DNA of 64,000 bases from Streptomyces albus subsp. albus. GTDB lineage: Bacteria > Actinomycetota > Actinomycetes > Streptomycetales > Streptomycetaceae. The first letter of the stretch is position 1. Each line of letters starts with the position of its first letter. Made by a program: the position numbers and the translations under genes. The stretch is taken from contig NZ_JOID01000018.1 in the NCBI RefSeq assembly GCF_000719865.1, positions 124,001 through 188,000 of the forward strand. Direction: 5' to 3'. This document shows positions 44,949 through 54,123 of this stretch, piece after piece. Under the pieces are notes generated by a model that saw nothing but the letters and a program-made list of their open reading frames with translations, did not search any database and was not told where the DNA came from.

Positions 44949-45299
44949 ATGTGCGGCAACGGGATGAATCGCATCATGGAGTGCATGAACACCATGACGA
45001 CACCCCCCATCCCACCGCCCAGACGGCCGTCGCAGGGAGCCGTCGCCTCCGGCGCGGAGCCCGGTCACCGTCGCCACGTCCTCGGTGACGCCCTGCACGC
45101 GATCCGTGTGTTCGCGGGAGCGGCGCTGAGCGTCGTCGTTCTCGGCGACACCGGCGACAGGGACGACGATGACCACGACCACGACCACGACCACGACCGC
45201 CGCCGCGGCCCCGGCCGGGCGCCCGGCGGAGACGGCCCTTCCGGACAAGGAACCGAACACAAGAGCGGACACGCCGGAAGCAGCGCTGCCGCCGCCTGA
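44949..45299 (+). CDS. possible small His/Asp-rich protein
   Basis: Candidate only. An open frame of up to 116 codons with five in-frame ATGs (44949, 44964, 44976, 44985, 44994), high GC at third positions, one short hydrophobic stretch (AIRVFAGAALSVVVLG) and then an acidic-histidine run (DDDDHDHDHDHD) from a GACCAC hexamer repeat. The run could bind metal. There is no good ribosome site and the family is unknown; the repeat alone could keep the frame open. Confidence 0.35.
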   Translation: MCGNGMNRIMECMNTMTTPPIPPPRRPSQGAVASGAEPGHRRHVLGDALHAIRVFAGAALSVVVLGDTGDRDDDDHDHDHDHDRRRGPGRAPGGDGPSGQGTEHKSGHAGSSAAAA

Positions 45300-45338
45300 C
45301 CCGTTCCAGTAGGGTTGCCGCCGTTTGGTGCTGACCGG

Positions 45339-46655
45339 ATGGCGGACCGGAGGGACGGACAGGTGGCTGCTGCCGCGACCGGCTCGGGCAGAGGACGGCT
45401 CACCCGGCCGACCACCGCCGCGCTGCTTCTGCTCCTGCTCTCCCTCACCGCCTTCGCGGCGCTCTGCCTGCTGCGGCCGACGCCCATGGCGGACCTGCTC
45501 GTCTACCGCGCGGAGGGCCGGGCCGTCCTGGACGGCACCGACCTCTACGGGTTCCGCGTCACCGAGTGGAACCTGCCCGCCACGTACCCGCCGTTCGCGG
45601 CGATGCTGTTCGTCCCCGCCGCGCTGCTGCCCCTGCTGCCGCTGAAGGCCGCCTTCGCCGCGACCAACGTGCTGCTGCTGGCCCTGCTCGTCCATCTCTC
45701 GCTCCGCCTGGCCGCCCCGGCCCCCGGGACCCGGCTGGCGGCCTGGCCGCGCGGAGCCCTCGTGACGGGCGCGACCGCGCTCGGGCTGTGGCTCGAACCC
45801 GTCTTCCAGACGATGCTCTTCGGGCAGGTCAACCTCGCCCTGGCCTGCCTCGTGCTGTGGGATCTGACGCGTCCGGACGGCGCCCGGGGCAAGGGCCTCG
45901 CCATCGGCGTCGCCGCCGGGATCAAGCTCACGCCGGCGATCTTCGCCGTCTACCTGCTGCTGACCGGACGGGTGCGCGCCGCGTTCTGGGCCCTCGCGGG
46001 GTTCGCGGGCACGGTGCTCGCCGGCGTCGCCGTCCTGCCCGGGGCCAGCCTCGACTTCTGGACCCGGCGGATGTTCGAGACCGGCCGCGTCGGCAAGGTG
46101 TGGATCGTCGACAACCAGTCCCTGCAGGGCCTGTTCGCGCGCCTGCTGCACATGACCGACCCCGGCACCGTCTGGCGGGTGGCCGCCCTGGTGACGGCCG
46201 TCGCCGGACTGCTGCTCGCCCGGCACGCGGTGCGTGCCCACGGACACGAGGCGTGGGGCGTGCTCTGCACGGCGCTCACCGCGCTGCTGGTGTCACCGAT
46301 CAGCTGGTCGCACCACTGGGTGTGGTGCGTGCCGCTGCTCGTGCTGCTCGCCGTCGAGGCCGGGGCGCGGCCGCGGCCGGTGCTCGCCGTCGCCGCCCTG
46401 GTCCTCTTCAGCGCCCGCAGCCACTGGCTGGTGCCGCACGACGGGGCCCTCGACCTGCGGCTGCCGTGGTGGCTGCAGGCGGCCGGCTCCCCCTATCCCC
46501 TGCTGGGCCTCGGTCTGCTGCTGTTCGCCGCCTGGCGGCTGCGCGGCACCCCCGAGGGAGCGCCGCCCGGCGCCGCAGGAGCGCCGGGCCTGCCCGGGCC
46601 GCGTCAGACCTCGTCGCCCGCCGCCAGCAGCTCCGACGCGTCGACGATGCGGTAG
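45339..46655 (+). CDS. GT87 family polyprenol-phosphate mannosyltransferase-like membrane protein
   Basis: 438-residue integral membrane protein with about ten helices, of the DUF2029/GT87 group of alpha-(1,2)-mannosyltransferases (GT-C fold) that decorate lipomannan or related glycans. Family marks: ADLLVYRAEGRAVLDGTDLYG near the first loop (Asp and Tyr of the active site), YPPFAAMLFVPAALLP, GQVNLALACLVLWDL, GIKLTPAIFAVYLLLTGR, and ISWSHHWVW near the C-terminus. ATG at 45339; TAGGGT (45310-45315) may be its -10 with a short leader. Its last 52 nt overlap the 3' end of the convergent XPB gene. Confidence 0.88.
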   Translation: MADRRDGQVAAAATGSGRGRLTRPTTAALLLLLLSLTAFAALCLLRPTPMADLLVYRAEGRAVLDGTDLYGFRVTEWNLPATYPPFAAMLFVPAALLPLLPLKAAFAATNVLLLALLVHLSLRLAAPAPGTRLAAWPRGALVTGATALGLWLEPVFQTMLFGQVNLALACLVLWDLTRPDGARGKGLAIGVAAGIKLTPAIFAVYLLLTGRVRAAFWALAGFAGTVLAGVAVLPGASLDFWTRRMFETGRVGKVWIVDNQSLQGLFARLLHMTDPGTVWRVAALVTAVAGLLLARHAVRAHGHEAWGVLCTALTALLVSPISWSHHWVWCVPLLVLLAVEAGARPRPVLAVAALVLFSARSHWLVPHDGALDLRLPWWLQAAGSPYPLLGLGLLLFAAWRLRGTPEGAPPGAAGAPGLPGPRQTSSPAASSSDASTMR

Positions 46656-48253
46656 GAGTAGCCCTGCTCGGCCAGGAAGCGCTGGCGGTGCGCCGCGAAG
46701 TCCTGGTCGATGGTGTCGCGGGCGACGACCGAGTAGAACCGCGCCTCGTGCCCGTCCGCCTTGGGCCGCAGCACCCGGCCCAGCCGCTGCGCCTCCTCCT
46801 GGCGGGAGCCGAAGGTGCCGGAGACCTGGATGGCGACCGTCGCCTCGGGCAGGTCGATGGAGAAGTTCGCGACCTTCGAGACGACGAGGACGGACAGCTC
46901 GCCCCGCCGGAAGGCGTCGAACAGCTTCTCGCGCTGCGCGTTGCTCGTCTCGCCCTTGATGACGGGCGCGTCCAGATGCTCGCCGAGCTCGTCGAGCTGG
47001 TCGATGTACTGGCCGATGACCAGCGTCTGCTGTCCGGCGTGCTTGCGCACCAGCGCCTCGATCACCCGCTGCTTGGTGACCGTCGTGGCGCAGTAACGGT
47101 ACTTCTCCTCCGGTTCGGCGGTGGCGTACGCCAGCCGCTCCGCGTCCGTCAGATCGACCCGCACCTCCACGCAGTCCGCCGGCGCGATGTAGCCCTGCGC
47201 CTCGATCTCCTTCCACGGCGCGTCGAACCGCTTCGGGCCGATCAGCGAGAAGACGTCCGACTCGCGGCCGTCCTCGCGCACCAGGGTCGCCGTCAGCCCG
47301 AGCCGGCGGCGCGCCTGGAGGTCGGCGGTGAACTTGAAGACCGGCGCGGGCAGCAGATGCACCTCGTCGTAGAGGATCAGGCCCCAGTCGCGCGAGTCGA
47401 ACAGCTCCAGGTGCGGGTAGACGCCCTTCCGGCGCGTCGTCAGCACCTGGTACGTGGCGATGGTGACCGGGCGGATCTCCTTGCGGGTGCCGCTGTACTC
47501 GCCGATCTCGTCCTCGGTGAGCGTGGTGCGCTTGACCAGTTCGTGCTTCCACTGGCGGGCCGAGACGGTGTTGGTGACGAGAATCAGCGTGGTCGACTTG
47601 GCCGTGGCCATCGCGCCCGCCCCGACGAGCGTCTTGCCCGCGCCGCAGGGCAGCACGACGACACCGGAGCCGCCGTGCCAGAAGTTCTCCACGGCCTGCC
47701 GCTGGTACGGGCGCAGCTGCCAGCCGTGCTCCTCCAGCTCCATCGGGTGCGCCTCGCCGTCGACGTAACCGGCGAGGTCCTCGGCGGGCCAGCCCAGCTT
47801 GAGCAGCGTCTGCTTGATCTGCCCGCGCTCGGACGGGTGCACGGCCACGGTGTCCGCGTCGATCCGGGCGCCCACCAGCGGCTGGATCCGCTTCGACCGC
47901 AGGATCTCCTCCAGGACGGGGCGGTCGGAGGACTCCAGGACCAGCCCGTGCACCGGGTGCTTCAGCAGCCGCAGCCGCCCGTAGCGGGCCATCGTCTCGG
48001 CGACGTCGACGAGGAGGGCGTGCGGCACCGGATACCGGGAGTACTCGACCAGCGCGTCGACGACCTGCTCGGCGTCGTGCCCGGCGGCGCGCGCGTTCCA
48101 CAGGCCGAGCGGGGTCAGCCGGTAGGTGTGGATGTGCTCGGGGGCACGCTCCAGCTCGGCGAAGGGCGCGATGGCGCGACGGCACGCGTCGGCCTGCTCG
48201 TGGTCCACCTCCAGCAGGAGCGTCTTGTCGCTCTGGACGATCAGGCAGGACAC
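46604..48253 (-). CDS. XPB-type DNA repair helicase
   Basis: 549-residue SF2 helicase of the bacterial XPB family (ERCC3-like; Rv0861c in M. tuberculosis). Damage-recognition region in the first third (LIVQSDKTLLLEVDHEQADACR), Walker A LPCGAGKTLVGAG near 200, DEVH box LYDEVHLLPA near 292, RED-like motif VREDGRESD, and motif VI QRLGRVLRPK. GTG at 48253 with GGAGG 5 nt upstream; an upstream ATG would add a tail unlike the family. In actinobacteria it is encoded next to a larger partner with an XPB-like N-terminal domain, which is found here 642 nt upstream. Confidence 0.93.
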   Translation of the reverse strand: MSCLIVQSDKTLLLEVDHEQADACRRAIAPFAELERAPEHIHTYRLTPLGLWNARAAGHDAEQVVDALVEYSRYPVPHALLVDVAETMARYGRLRLLKHPVHGLVLESSDRPVLEEILRSKRIQPLVGARIDADTVAVHPSERGQIKQTLLKLGWPAEDLAGYVDGEAHPMELEEHGWQLRPYQRQAVENFWHGGSGVVVLPCGAGKTLVGAGAMATAKSTTLILVTNTVSARQWKHELVKRTTLTEDEIGEYSGTRKEIRPVTIATYQVLTTRRKGVYPHLELFDSRDWGLILYDEVHLLPAPVFKFTADLQARRRLGLTATLVREDGRESDVFSLIGPKRFDAPWKEIEAQGYIAPADCVEVRVDLTDAERLAYATAEPEEKYRYCATTVTKQRVIEALVRKHAGQQTLVIGQYIDQLDELGEHLDAPVIKGETSNAQREKLFDAFRRGELSVLVVSKVANFSIDLPEATVAIQVSGTFGSRQEEAQRLGRVLRPKADGHEARFYSVVARDTIDQDFAAHRQRFLAEQGYSYRIVDASELLAAGDEV

Positions 48254-48895
48254 GCGTACCTCCGCGGATCGGTCGTCAGTCGGCGTGACGGACAGCGCAC
48301 ACAGCACGGACAGCGCGTCCGCCACGGCTCGGGCCATGCCCCCTGCCCGGTGCCGGAACGCGCACCGGCCGGCGCGCCGGGGACGCGCGCCGCTCTCCAT
48401 GGTCGCCCATCGCGCGAACCGGACGGGACGGTTCTTGCCGACGGGTCTGCCGGACGCCCCGCGGAACGCCCTGCCGGGCGCCTCACCGGGCGGTGGGCCG
48501 GGCGGCTACGAGGCGTTGCAGGGTCCGGGCCCTGTCCGCACTGCAACCGCCGTTACCGACGGTGTATTCCGTTTCCCGGCCGGTGCGGGTGGCACCCCGC
48601 CCCCCCTGGGCCGCCGGCCGTGGGCGGGCGGCCCCGGGCCGGGAGCTGCCGGGAGCTGCCGCCGGAGAGATTCCTCCGGCCTTGCCGCGTTCCGGCGTCG
48701 GGCTCCGGCCCGCGCTGCCCGGCCCGGCCCGCACCGCAGGGCCCGGCGGGGCCCGTCCTGCGTCGCGGGGCCCGGCCGGAGGACCGGTGCCCGGCCCGCG
48801 CTGCCTGCGCTTCGGCCCCGTGCCGCAGGAGGGCTCGGCCCTCGCCGCGGTGCACCCCACCCACGCCGCCGGGGCCGGGCCCGCGCCGCCGGGGC
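48254..48895. other. intergenic, nothing recognised
   Basis: 642 nt between the two helicase-family genes. No credible frame, only short GC-rich repeats (GGGAGCTGCC twice at about 48640-48660). Confidence 0.45.
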
Positions 48896-51800
48896 TCAGC
48901 TCGTGTCGCCGGAGGAATCGGCGACGCCCGTGATCCGGTGCAGCGGGTAGGTGCGGACCTCTTCGGCGGTGTGGTCGTACGCCGTGACGAGGCCGCTCTC
49001 CACGCGGACCGGGGCGACGAGCCGCCGTTCGGCCGTGCCCTGCGCGGTGAGGCAGCCGATCCACACCGGGGTTCCGGTGAGCGCCGCGGCCTGGAGCGCG
49101 GCCAGGGTGTCACCGGGGGTGCTCCGCGGCAGCCCGCCGGGGCCGCGGGCCGGGGCCGCGGCAGCCCCGGCCGGGGCGGGCTCACCGGACGCCGTGCGGT
49201 CCCCGGCCCGCACGGCCCGGACGGTCGCCGCGAGCAGGGTGTCGTCCGGCGCCGGCGGCCCCTCGGGCACCGGGGCGGGGGGAGTGCGCGGCGGAGTGCG
49301 GTGCACGCCCGGGCGGGTGATCACGACGTCGCCCTCGGCCGACTCGGCGGCCGGCGCGTAGCCCATCTCGCGCAGCTTCGCGAGCAGCGTGGCCGGGTCG
49401 AGCTGCGCGGCCAGCACGGTCGGCGCCAGCCGGCGCAGCCGCAGCCCGTCGGAGCGCTTGTCGGCCAGGATCTCGGCGAGCAGCCCGTCGTCCTCGCAGC
49501 GGACGTACGAGGACGCGGCGCCGACCCGCAGATGGCCGTGGCGCCGGGCCACGTCGTCGATCAGATAGCTCAGCGGCTGCGGAACGGGGGTGCGGGAGTG
49601 CTCCGCGAGAAAGGCGTGCAGGTCGTCGGCCGTCCGCCCGGAGTCCAGCGCGCGGCGCACGGACTCCGGGGTGAAGCGGTAGACCGTCGCACCGCCCTTG
49701 GACTCGATGTCGGCGAGCGCGTCGAGGGTCTCCGCGAGCGGGCGCTCCAGCGGCCCGGGCGCCACGGCGGTCAGATCGGCCTGCAGCAGGACGTGGTCCA
49801 GCGGCTCGGGCAGCAGCGGGGCCAGCAGCTCGGCGGCGCGGGCGGCGGCGGCCGCGATCTCGTCGGGGGAACGGGGCACGTAGGCGTCGGCGGCACGGGG
49901 CCCGGTGGGGGACGCGGCGGCGGAGTGGCCCTCGGCCGAAGTGCCGGCGCCCGAGCCGGTGGGGGCGATGGAGCGCGGGAACCCGGCGGTGGTGGCGTCG
50001 GAGCCGGGGCCGGCGCCTGTCGCCGTGTCCGGGGACGTGCCGGCGGTTCCGGGCATGCCGGCGGTTCCGGACGTGAACCCGGCCCCCGGCGTGGTCGCGC
50101 CCTCGTGCGTGGTCGCGCCCTCGTGCGTGGCGGCGGCCCCTGGGGAGTTCACGGTTCCGGGCGCGGTGGCGGCCCCGGCGGGTGCGGTGCCTCCGGGCGA
50201 GCCGGTGGCGGCCGTGCCTTCGGCGGCCGTGGTCCCGCTGTCCGCCGCGCCCTCCGTGCCCTCCGTGCCCTCCGCGCCTTCCCCGGCCGGGCCGGCCGGG
50301 GCCGGTCCCGCGCCGGTGCCGTCCGTGGCGCCGCCGGGTCTGTCGCCGGGGCCCGCGACCCGGCCGTCCCCGCCGGTCGTGTCGGCCGCGCCGCCGCCCG
50401 CCACGTCCTCCCCGTCCACGCCGGACGGGGGCGCGGCGGGGAGGCTGAGCAGGACCCGGCCGTGGGCGGAGAGAGCGCCGCGGCCGGTCACGCCGAGGAG
50501 TTCGGCCTCCCGCAGGGTCCACTCGGTGAGCCGGGTGCGCAGCTCCTCGGCGGAGGACAGCCCGCGCGCGGACACGGGGGCCGTGCCCGCGGTGCGCCAG
50601 CCGTCCCCGCCGCCCCTGCGGGCCGCGGTGGTGGCGGCCCGGCCGGACGGCGCCCCGTGGGCGGCCTGGGCGCGGGAGCCGTCCCCGTACCCGGAGCCGC
50701 CGTAGGCCGCGCCGGCACCGCCCGCGTAGGCCGCGCCCGCGCCGTACCCCGCACCGGAGCCGTAACCCGTGCCCGTACCGCCGCCGGCGCCCGTCCCGGT
50801 CGCGGCGCCGAAACCGCCCGTCACCGTCCCCGCCCCCGCGCCGCCCGCGCCGGAGGGGACGCCGCGCTCCCAGCGGAGCCGGGCCAGCACGCTGCCGGGG
50901 CGGGGCGCGGCGCCCGGCGGCAGGGTGGCGAGCAGCTCCAGCGTGCGGTGCCGGATCTCGGGCGCCTGGGAGCGGTCCAGTCCGGGGCCGAGCACCGTCA
51001 GGGCGCGCCCCTTGGCGTCGTGGCCGCCGACGACCCCGGCGGTGCGGGTGGCCGCCAGCCAGGCGGAGACCAGGGCGGCCCAGCGCTCGTGGGCGGGCCG
51101 GGCCCGCCAGGCGTCGTACTCCGGGGTCGGTACGAAGCGTTCGTCGGTCGCGCCGTCGGAGGCCAGCAGCCCGGCGGCGAAGGCCAGTTCGATCCAGAAG
51201 ACCGCGGTGGGCTCGTCGGTGTCGAGGGCCGCGGCCGTCCGCTTCAGATCGCGGACGCTCACGCCGCCCGCGCGGAGCACGGACGGGCCGGCCGTCTCCC
51301 AGGCGTGCAGCAGGTCGTCCACCGTGCCGATGGCCGTGAACGCCTGTCCGGCGGCCGCCGCGTCGACCGAGCGAGGACTGTGCTCGGCCGCGGTCTCCAC
51401 GGGGGGCGGCAGCGGCTCCGTGATCCGGTGCGCCCGTCCGCCGCGCAGGTGCAGCGCCACCTCGCGGGGCAGGACGACCGTGCCGGGCGCGGTCGGCAGC
51501 AGCAGTCCGCGGGTGACGAGCCAGCGCACGGCCGGCCCCGGATCGGCCGGCACCTGGCCGTAGGGCGGCCCCCACACCAGCCGGTCCAGCACCCGCAGGG
51601 CCTCCGGGGGAGCCTCGCCGAGCAGGCCGGCCATCCGCTCGCGGTCGGTGAAGAGCGCGGTCAGCGACTCGACGGCGGTCACCGAGTCGTGCGTGGTGGG
51701 CAGTCCGGCGGTGGCGAGGATCTGCTGGAGACGGCCCGGCGACATCCCGGCGGTGGCCTCGGCGACGGTCGGGCCGAGCCCGGTCGAGGGCGCCGCGGGG

Positions 51801-52297
51801 CCCGTCGCGGCGGGAGACAGGAGTTCGCGGGCGGTCCGGACCAGGTGGAGCCGGTCACCGCCGCCCCACAGCAGCGCCCGGGTCCGCAGGGTGCCCACGG
51901 CGCGCGGCAGTCCGGCCGCGACGGTCTCCTCGCGGTCCTCCCCGGCCATCAGGGTCAGCAGCGTGTCGTACGAACAGGGGTCCGGGGCGACCGCGAGCGC
52001 CTCGGCGGTCTGCACGGCGAACCGGTCGAGCTGCTCCAGGGCCCGGGCGACGGAGGCGCGGTTCACGGCACCGGTGGCGAGCTGGGTGAGGTCGCCGGGC
52101 ACCGGGGAGAGCAGGTCGGGGCGGGCCCGCAGCAGCTCGGCGAGTTCGCCGTCGGCGCGGCCGCGCAGTTCCTCGGCGAGCGTGCGCGGCGCGGTGCCGG
52201 CACCGGTGCCGGTTCCGGTGCTGCCGGCGGCGCCGGCTCGTCCGGCCGGGCCGGTCTCTGCGGGCACGCGCGCCTCCCCGTTCCGCTCGGTCGTCAT
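48896..52297 (-). CDS. helicase-associated (XPB N-terminal-like) protein with WYL-like C-terminus
   Basis: 1133-residue partner of the XPB helicase (compare Rv0862c). It has winged-helix-like repeats in the first 450 residues (ELLRARPDLLSPVPGDLTQL, LDRFAVQTAEALAV), an XPB/Ssl2 N-terminal-like domain at about 800-950 (LLQADLTAVAPGPLERPL, PQPLSYLIDDVARRHG), and a C-terminal WYL-type beta module (PVWIGCLTAQGTAERRLVAP, TAYDHTAEEVRTYPLHRITG). It has no complete helicase motor. A low-complexity stretch of about 280 residues (near 475-760, Gly/Ala/Thr-rich, including repeated ATTHEG) makes it far longer than relatives. Leaderless ATG: TACTGT 7 nt upstream. Confidence 0.85.
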   Translation of the reverse strand: MTTERNGEARVPAETGPAGRAGAAGSTGTGTGAGTAPRTLAEELRGRADGELAELLRARPDLLSPVPGDLTQLATGAVNRASVARALEQLDRFAVQTAEALAVAPDPCSYDTLLTLMAGEDREETVAAGLPRAVGTLRTRALLWGGGDRLHLVRTARELLSPAATGPAAPSTGLGPTVAEATAGMSPGRLQQILATAGLPTTHDSVTAVESLTALFTDRERMAGLLGEAPPEALRVLDRLVWGPPYGQVPADPGPAVRWLVTRGLLLPTAPGTVVLPREVALHLRGGRAHRITEPLPPPVETAAEHSPRSVDAAAAGQAFTAIGTVDDLLHAWETAGPSVLRAGGVSVRDLKRTAAALDTDEPTAVFWIELAFAAGLLASDGATDERFVPTPEYDAWRARPAHERWAALVSAWLAATRTAGVVGGHDAKGRALTVLGPGLDRSQAPEIRHRTLELLATLPPGAAPRPGSVLARLRWERGVPSGAGGAGAGTVTGGFGAATGTGAGGGTGTGYGSGAGYGAGAAYAGGAGAAYGGSGYGDGSRAQAAHGAPSGRAATTAARRGGGDGWRTAGTAPVSARGLSSAEELRTRLTEWTLREAELLGVTGRGALSAHGRVLLSLPAAPPSGVDGEDVAGGGAADTTGGDGRVAGPGDRPGGATDGTGAGPAPAGPAGEGAEGTEGTEGAADSGTTAAEGTAATGSPGGTAPAGAATAPGTVNSPGAAATHEGATTHEGATTPGAGFTSGTAGMPGTAGTSPDTATGAGPGSDATTAGFPRSIAPTGSGAGTSAEGHSAAASPTGPRAADAYVPRSPDEIAAAAARAAELLAPLLPEPLDHVLLQADLTAVAPGPLERPLAETLDALADIESKGGATVYRFTPESVRRALDSGRTADDLHAFLAEHSRTPVPQPLSYLIDDVARRHGHLRVGAASSYVRCEDDGLLAEILADKRSDGLRLRRLAPTVLAAQLDPATLLAKLREMGYAPAAESAEGDVVITRPGVHRTPPRTPPAPVPEGPPAPDDTLLAATVRAVRAGDRTASGEPAPAGAAAAPARGPGGLPRSTPGDTLAALQAAALTGTPVWIGCLTAQGTAERRLVAPVRVESGLVTAYDHTAEEVRTYPLHRITGVADSSGDTS

Positions 52298-52304
52298 CCG
52301 CCTC

Positions 52305-52310
52305 ACAGTA
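52305..52310 (-). promoter_or_regulatory. -10 element of a leaderless promoter
   Basis: TACTGT (minus strand), 7 nt before the ATG at 52297. Confidence 0.55.
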
Positions 52311-52517
52311 GCGTTCGCGCCGGGGGTGGGGCCCGGTGCGCGCCCCCGGACGGGCTGCGGACGGGCTGCGGACGGCTCGGCGCGGGCCCCGTGCCGGCGG
52401 CCGGCGGCGGCGGGTGGCACACCGCCGGAGCTGCGGCGCGTGCCCGCTTCCTGCGGGACGGAAGCGGGTACGGTCGGGTGAGGCGGTCACCAACAGTGCA
52501 CACCCGCAGGGGATTTC

Positions 52518-53906
52518 GTGGGGATCGAAAGCGATCAGCTCGTTCTGGACTATCTGAGCCGGGTCGGTGATCTGGCCCAGCAGCGGCAGTTGTCGTCCGG
52601 GGACCGGATGCGACTGGTGTCACAGTTGCGCCAGGAGATCGAACAACAGCGCACCAAGGCCGCCGACAGCCCGGGCGCGGTGAAACGCATCCTGGGCCGG
52701 CTCGGCTCACCGGAGGACGTGGTCCGCGAGGCGGGCGGCCGCGCGCCCGGCGGGGCGCGCGCAGCCGATACGGGGCGCGCGGCGGGCGCCGGCGCGCCGG
52801 AGCGGCCCGTGCACCGGCCGGTGTCGGAGGACGGCCCGGGCGGCGGGTCCGGCGCGGGGCGCGGCGGGACGGGCAAGGCCGGCAAGGCGGGCGGGACGGG
52901 AGCCGGGTGGCGGCCCGGGCGTGGCGCCGGGCCGGCGGCCGGGGGAGAAGCGGGGAGCGCGACGGGGCGCCGGACCGGGCCCGCCGGTGCGTCCCCCGGC
53001 CCCGGTGGCGGTCCCGGTGGCGGAGCCGGAGCGGGGGCCGGGGCCGGAGCGGGCGGCAGCGCGGACGGCCGCGGCACGCTCGGCCGGCTCGGCGCCCTCG
53101 CCCGGCGCGCCGGGCTCATCGGCGGCACCGCGGTGCCGGCGCCCCGCGACGGCGCGGCGAAACCCGCCGCGGCACCGTCCGCGGAGCCCCCCGTGGTGCC
53201 CGTCATCCCGCTGACCGGGCCCATGCCGCCGCACCTGGCGGGCGAGGACGAACTGCGCGGGGCCGACGGCACGGAATGGTGGCGCGTCGAACCGGGCCCG
53301 TTCGGCGCCGGGCAGCCCGGTGGAGGCGGCTTCGCCGCCGGGCACTTCGGCGCCGGGGACTCCGTACCGGGCTTCACCGGCGGCATCGAGATCCCCGAGA
53401 TACTCAAACCGCCACCGCAGAAGCCGTTCGAAACGGACCCGTCGGCGGCACCCGGGGCGGCCGCCGGCGCGGCGGGGACCGCCGGCGAAGCGGACGGGGC
53501 GGCGGAAGTTCCCGCGCGCGGCGGCCTGTTGCGCCGGGTGAGGGGCGGTGCGCCCGGGCGGGTGGGCACCCCCAGCCCGCTGCTGCTGCTCGCCGCGGCG
53601 CTGCTGGCCGGCGGGGCGGTGTTCGGTTCGCTGCTCGCCCTGGCCGCGGGCTGGCTCATCGCCTATGCCGGCCCCCGCCTCACGCGCACGGAGGCCAAGT
53701 GGGCGGTGCTCGTCCTGCCCGGGCTGGTCGCCGGCGGCGCGCTGGTGTGGCTGTGGGGCCGGATGGACGGACGCTGGGGGGAGCCGATCCGGAACGGGGA
53801 GATGAGCACCGCGCTCACCGAGACCTGGCCGGTCGCCCTGCGCGCGGCGGCCGTCGCCTCGGCCGTGTTCCTCGTCTGGCGGGCGAGGCGACGGCCCCGC
53901 GGCTGA
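52518..53906 (+). CDS. membrane protein with charged N-terminal domain
   Basis: 462 residues. The first 70 residues form a helical domain (LDYLSRVGDLAQQRQLSSGD, RLVSQLRQEIEQQR, then RILGRLGSPEDVVREAG) like that of HAAS-type signalling or anti-sigma-associated membrane proteins. A Gly/Ala/Pro-rich linker of about 270 residues follows, then three hydrophobic helices (from about 355: LLLLAAALLAGGAVFGSLLA). Function unknown; the layout suggests a membrane sensor or scaffold. The GTG at 52518 has an AGGGG ribosome site. Divergent from the helicase partner. Confidence 0.8.
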   Translation: MGIESDQLVLDYLSRVGDLAQQRQLSSGDRMRLVSQLRQEIEQQRTKAADSPGAVKRILGRLGSPEDVVREAGGRAPGGARAADTGRAAGAGAPERPVHRPVSEDGPGGGSGAGRGGTGKAGKAGGTGAGWRPGRGAGPAAGGEAGSATGRRTGPAGASPGPGGGPGGGAGAGAGAGAGGSADGRGTLGRLGALARRAGLIGGTAVPAPRDGAAKPAAAPSAEPPVVPVIPLTGPMPPHLAGEDELRGADGTEWWRVEPGPFGAGQPGGGGFAAGHFGAGDSVPGFTGGIEIPEILKPPPQKPFETDPSAAPGAAAGAAGTAGEADGAAEVPARGGLLRRVRGGAPGRVGTPSPLLLLAAALLAGGAVFGSLLALAAGWLIAYAGPRLTRTEAKWAVLVLPGLVAGGALVWLWGRMDGRWGEPIRNGEMSTALTETWPVALRAAAVASAVFLVWRARRRPRG

Positions 53907-54110
53907 CCGGCGCGCGCCCGTGCGGGGTCCGGCGTGCACTGCTGTGCGGGGTCCGGCGTGCGCTCCCGTGCGGGGAGCGGATGTTCGCACCCGGGGCACA
54001 GTGGCCGGTGCCGGTGCCGGTGCCGGTGCCGGGACGGGACATGGCAGGCATGGGCTGCCGGGGAGCGCGGCGGCCGGCACGGGCGGGGAACCGGGTGTCC
54101 GGGCCCCGGG

Positions 54111-54116
54111 CACAAT
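54111..54116 (+). promoter_or_regulatory. -10 element of a leaderless promoter
   Basis: CACAAT, 7 nt before the ATG at 54124; the same hexamer serves the HD gene at 41247. Confidence 0.5.
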
Positions 54117-54123
54117 GGCCCGT

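Noticed and set aside
45566..52570. A single plus-strand open frame of 2334 codons
   Set aside because: It runs antisense through the XPB and helicase-partner genes, has Arg/Gly/Ala-rich shadow composition and no family motifs; very high GC removes stops from this frame.
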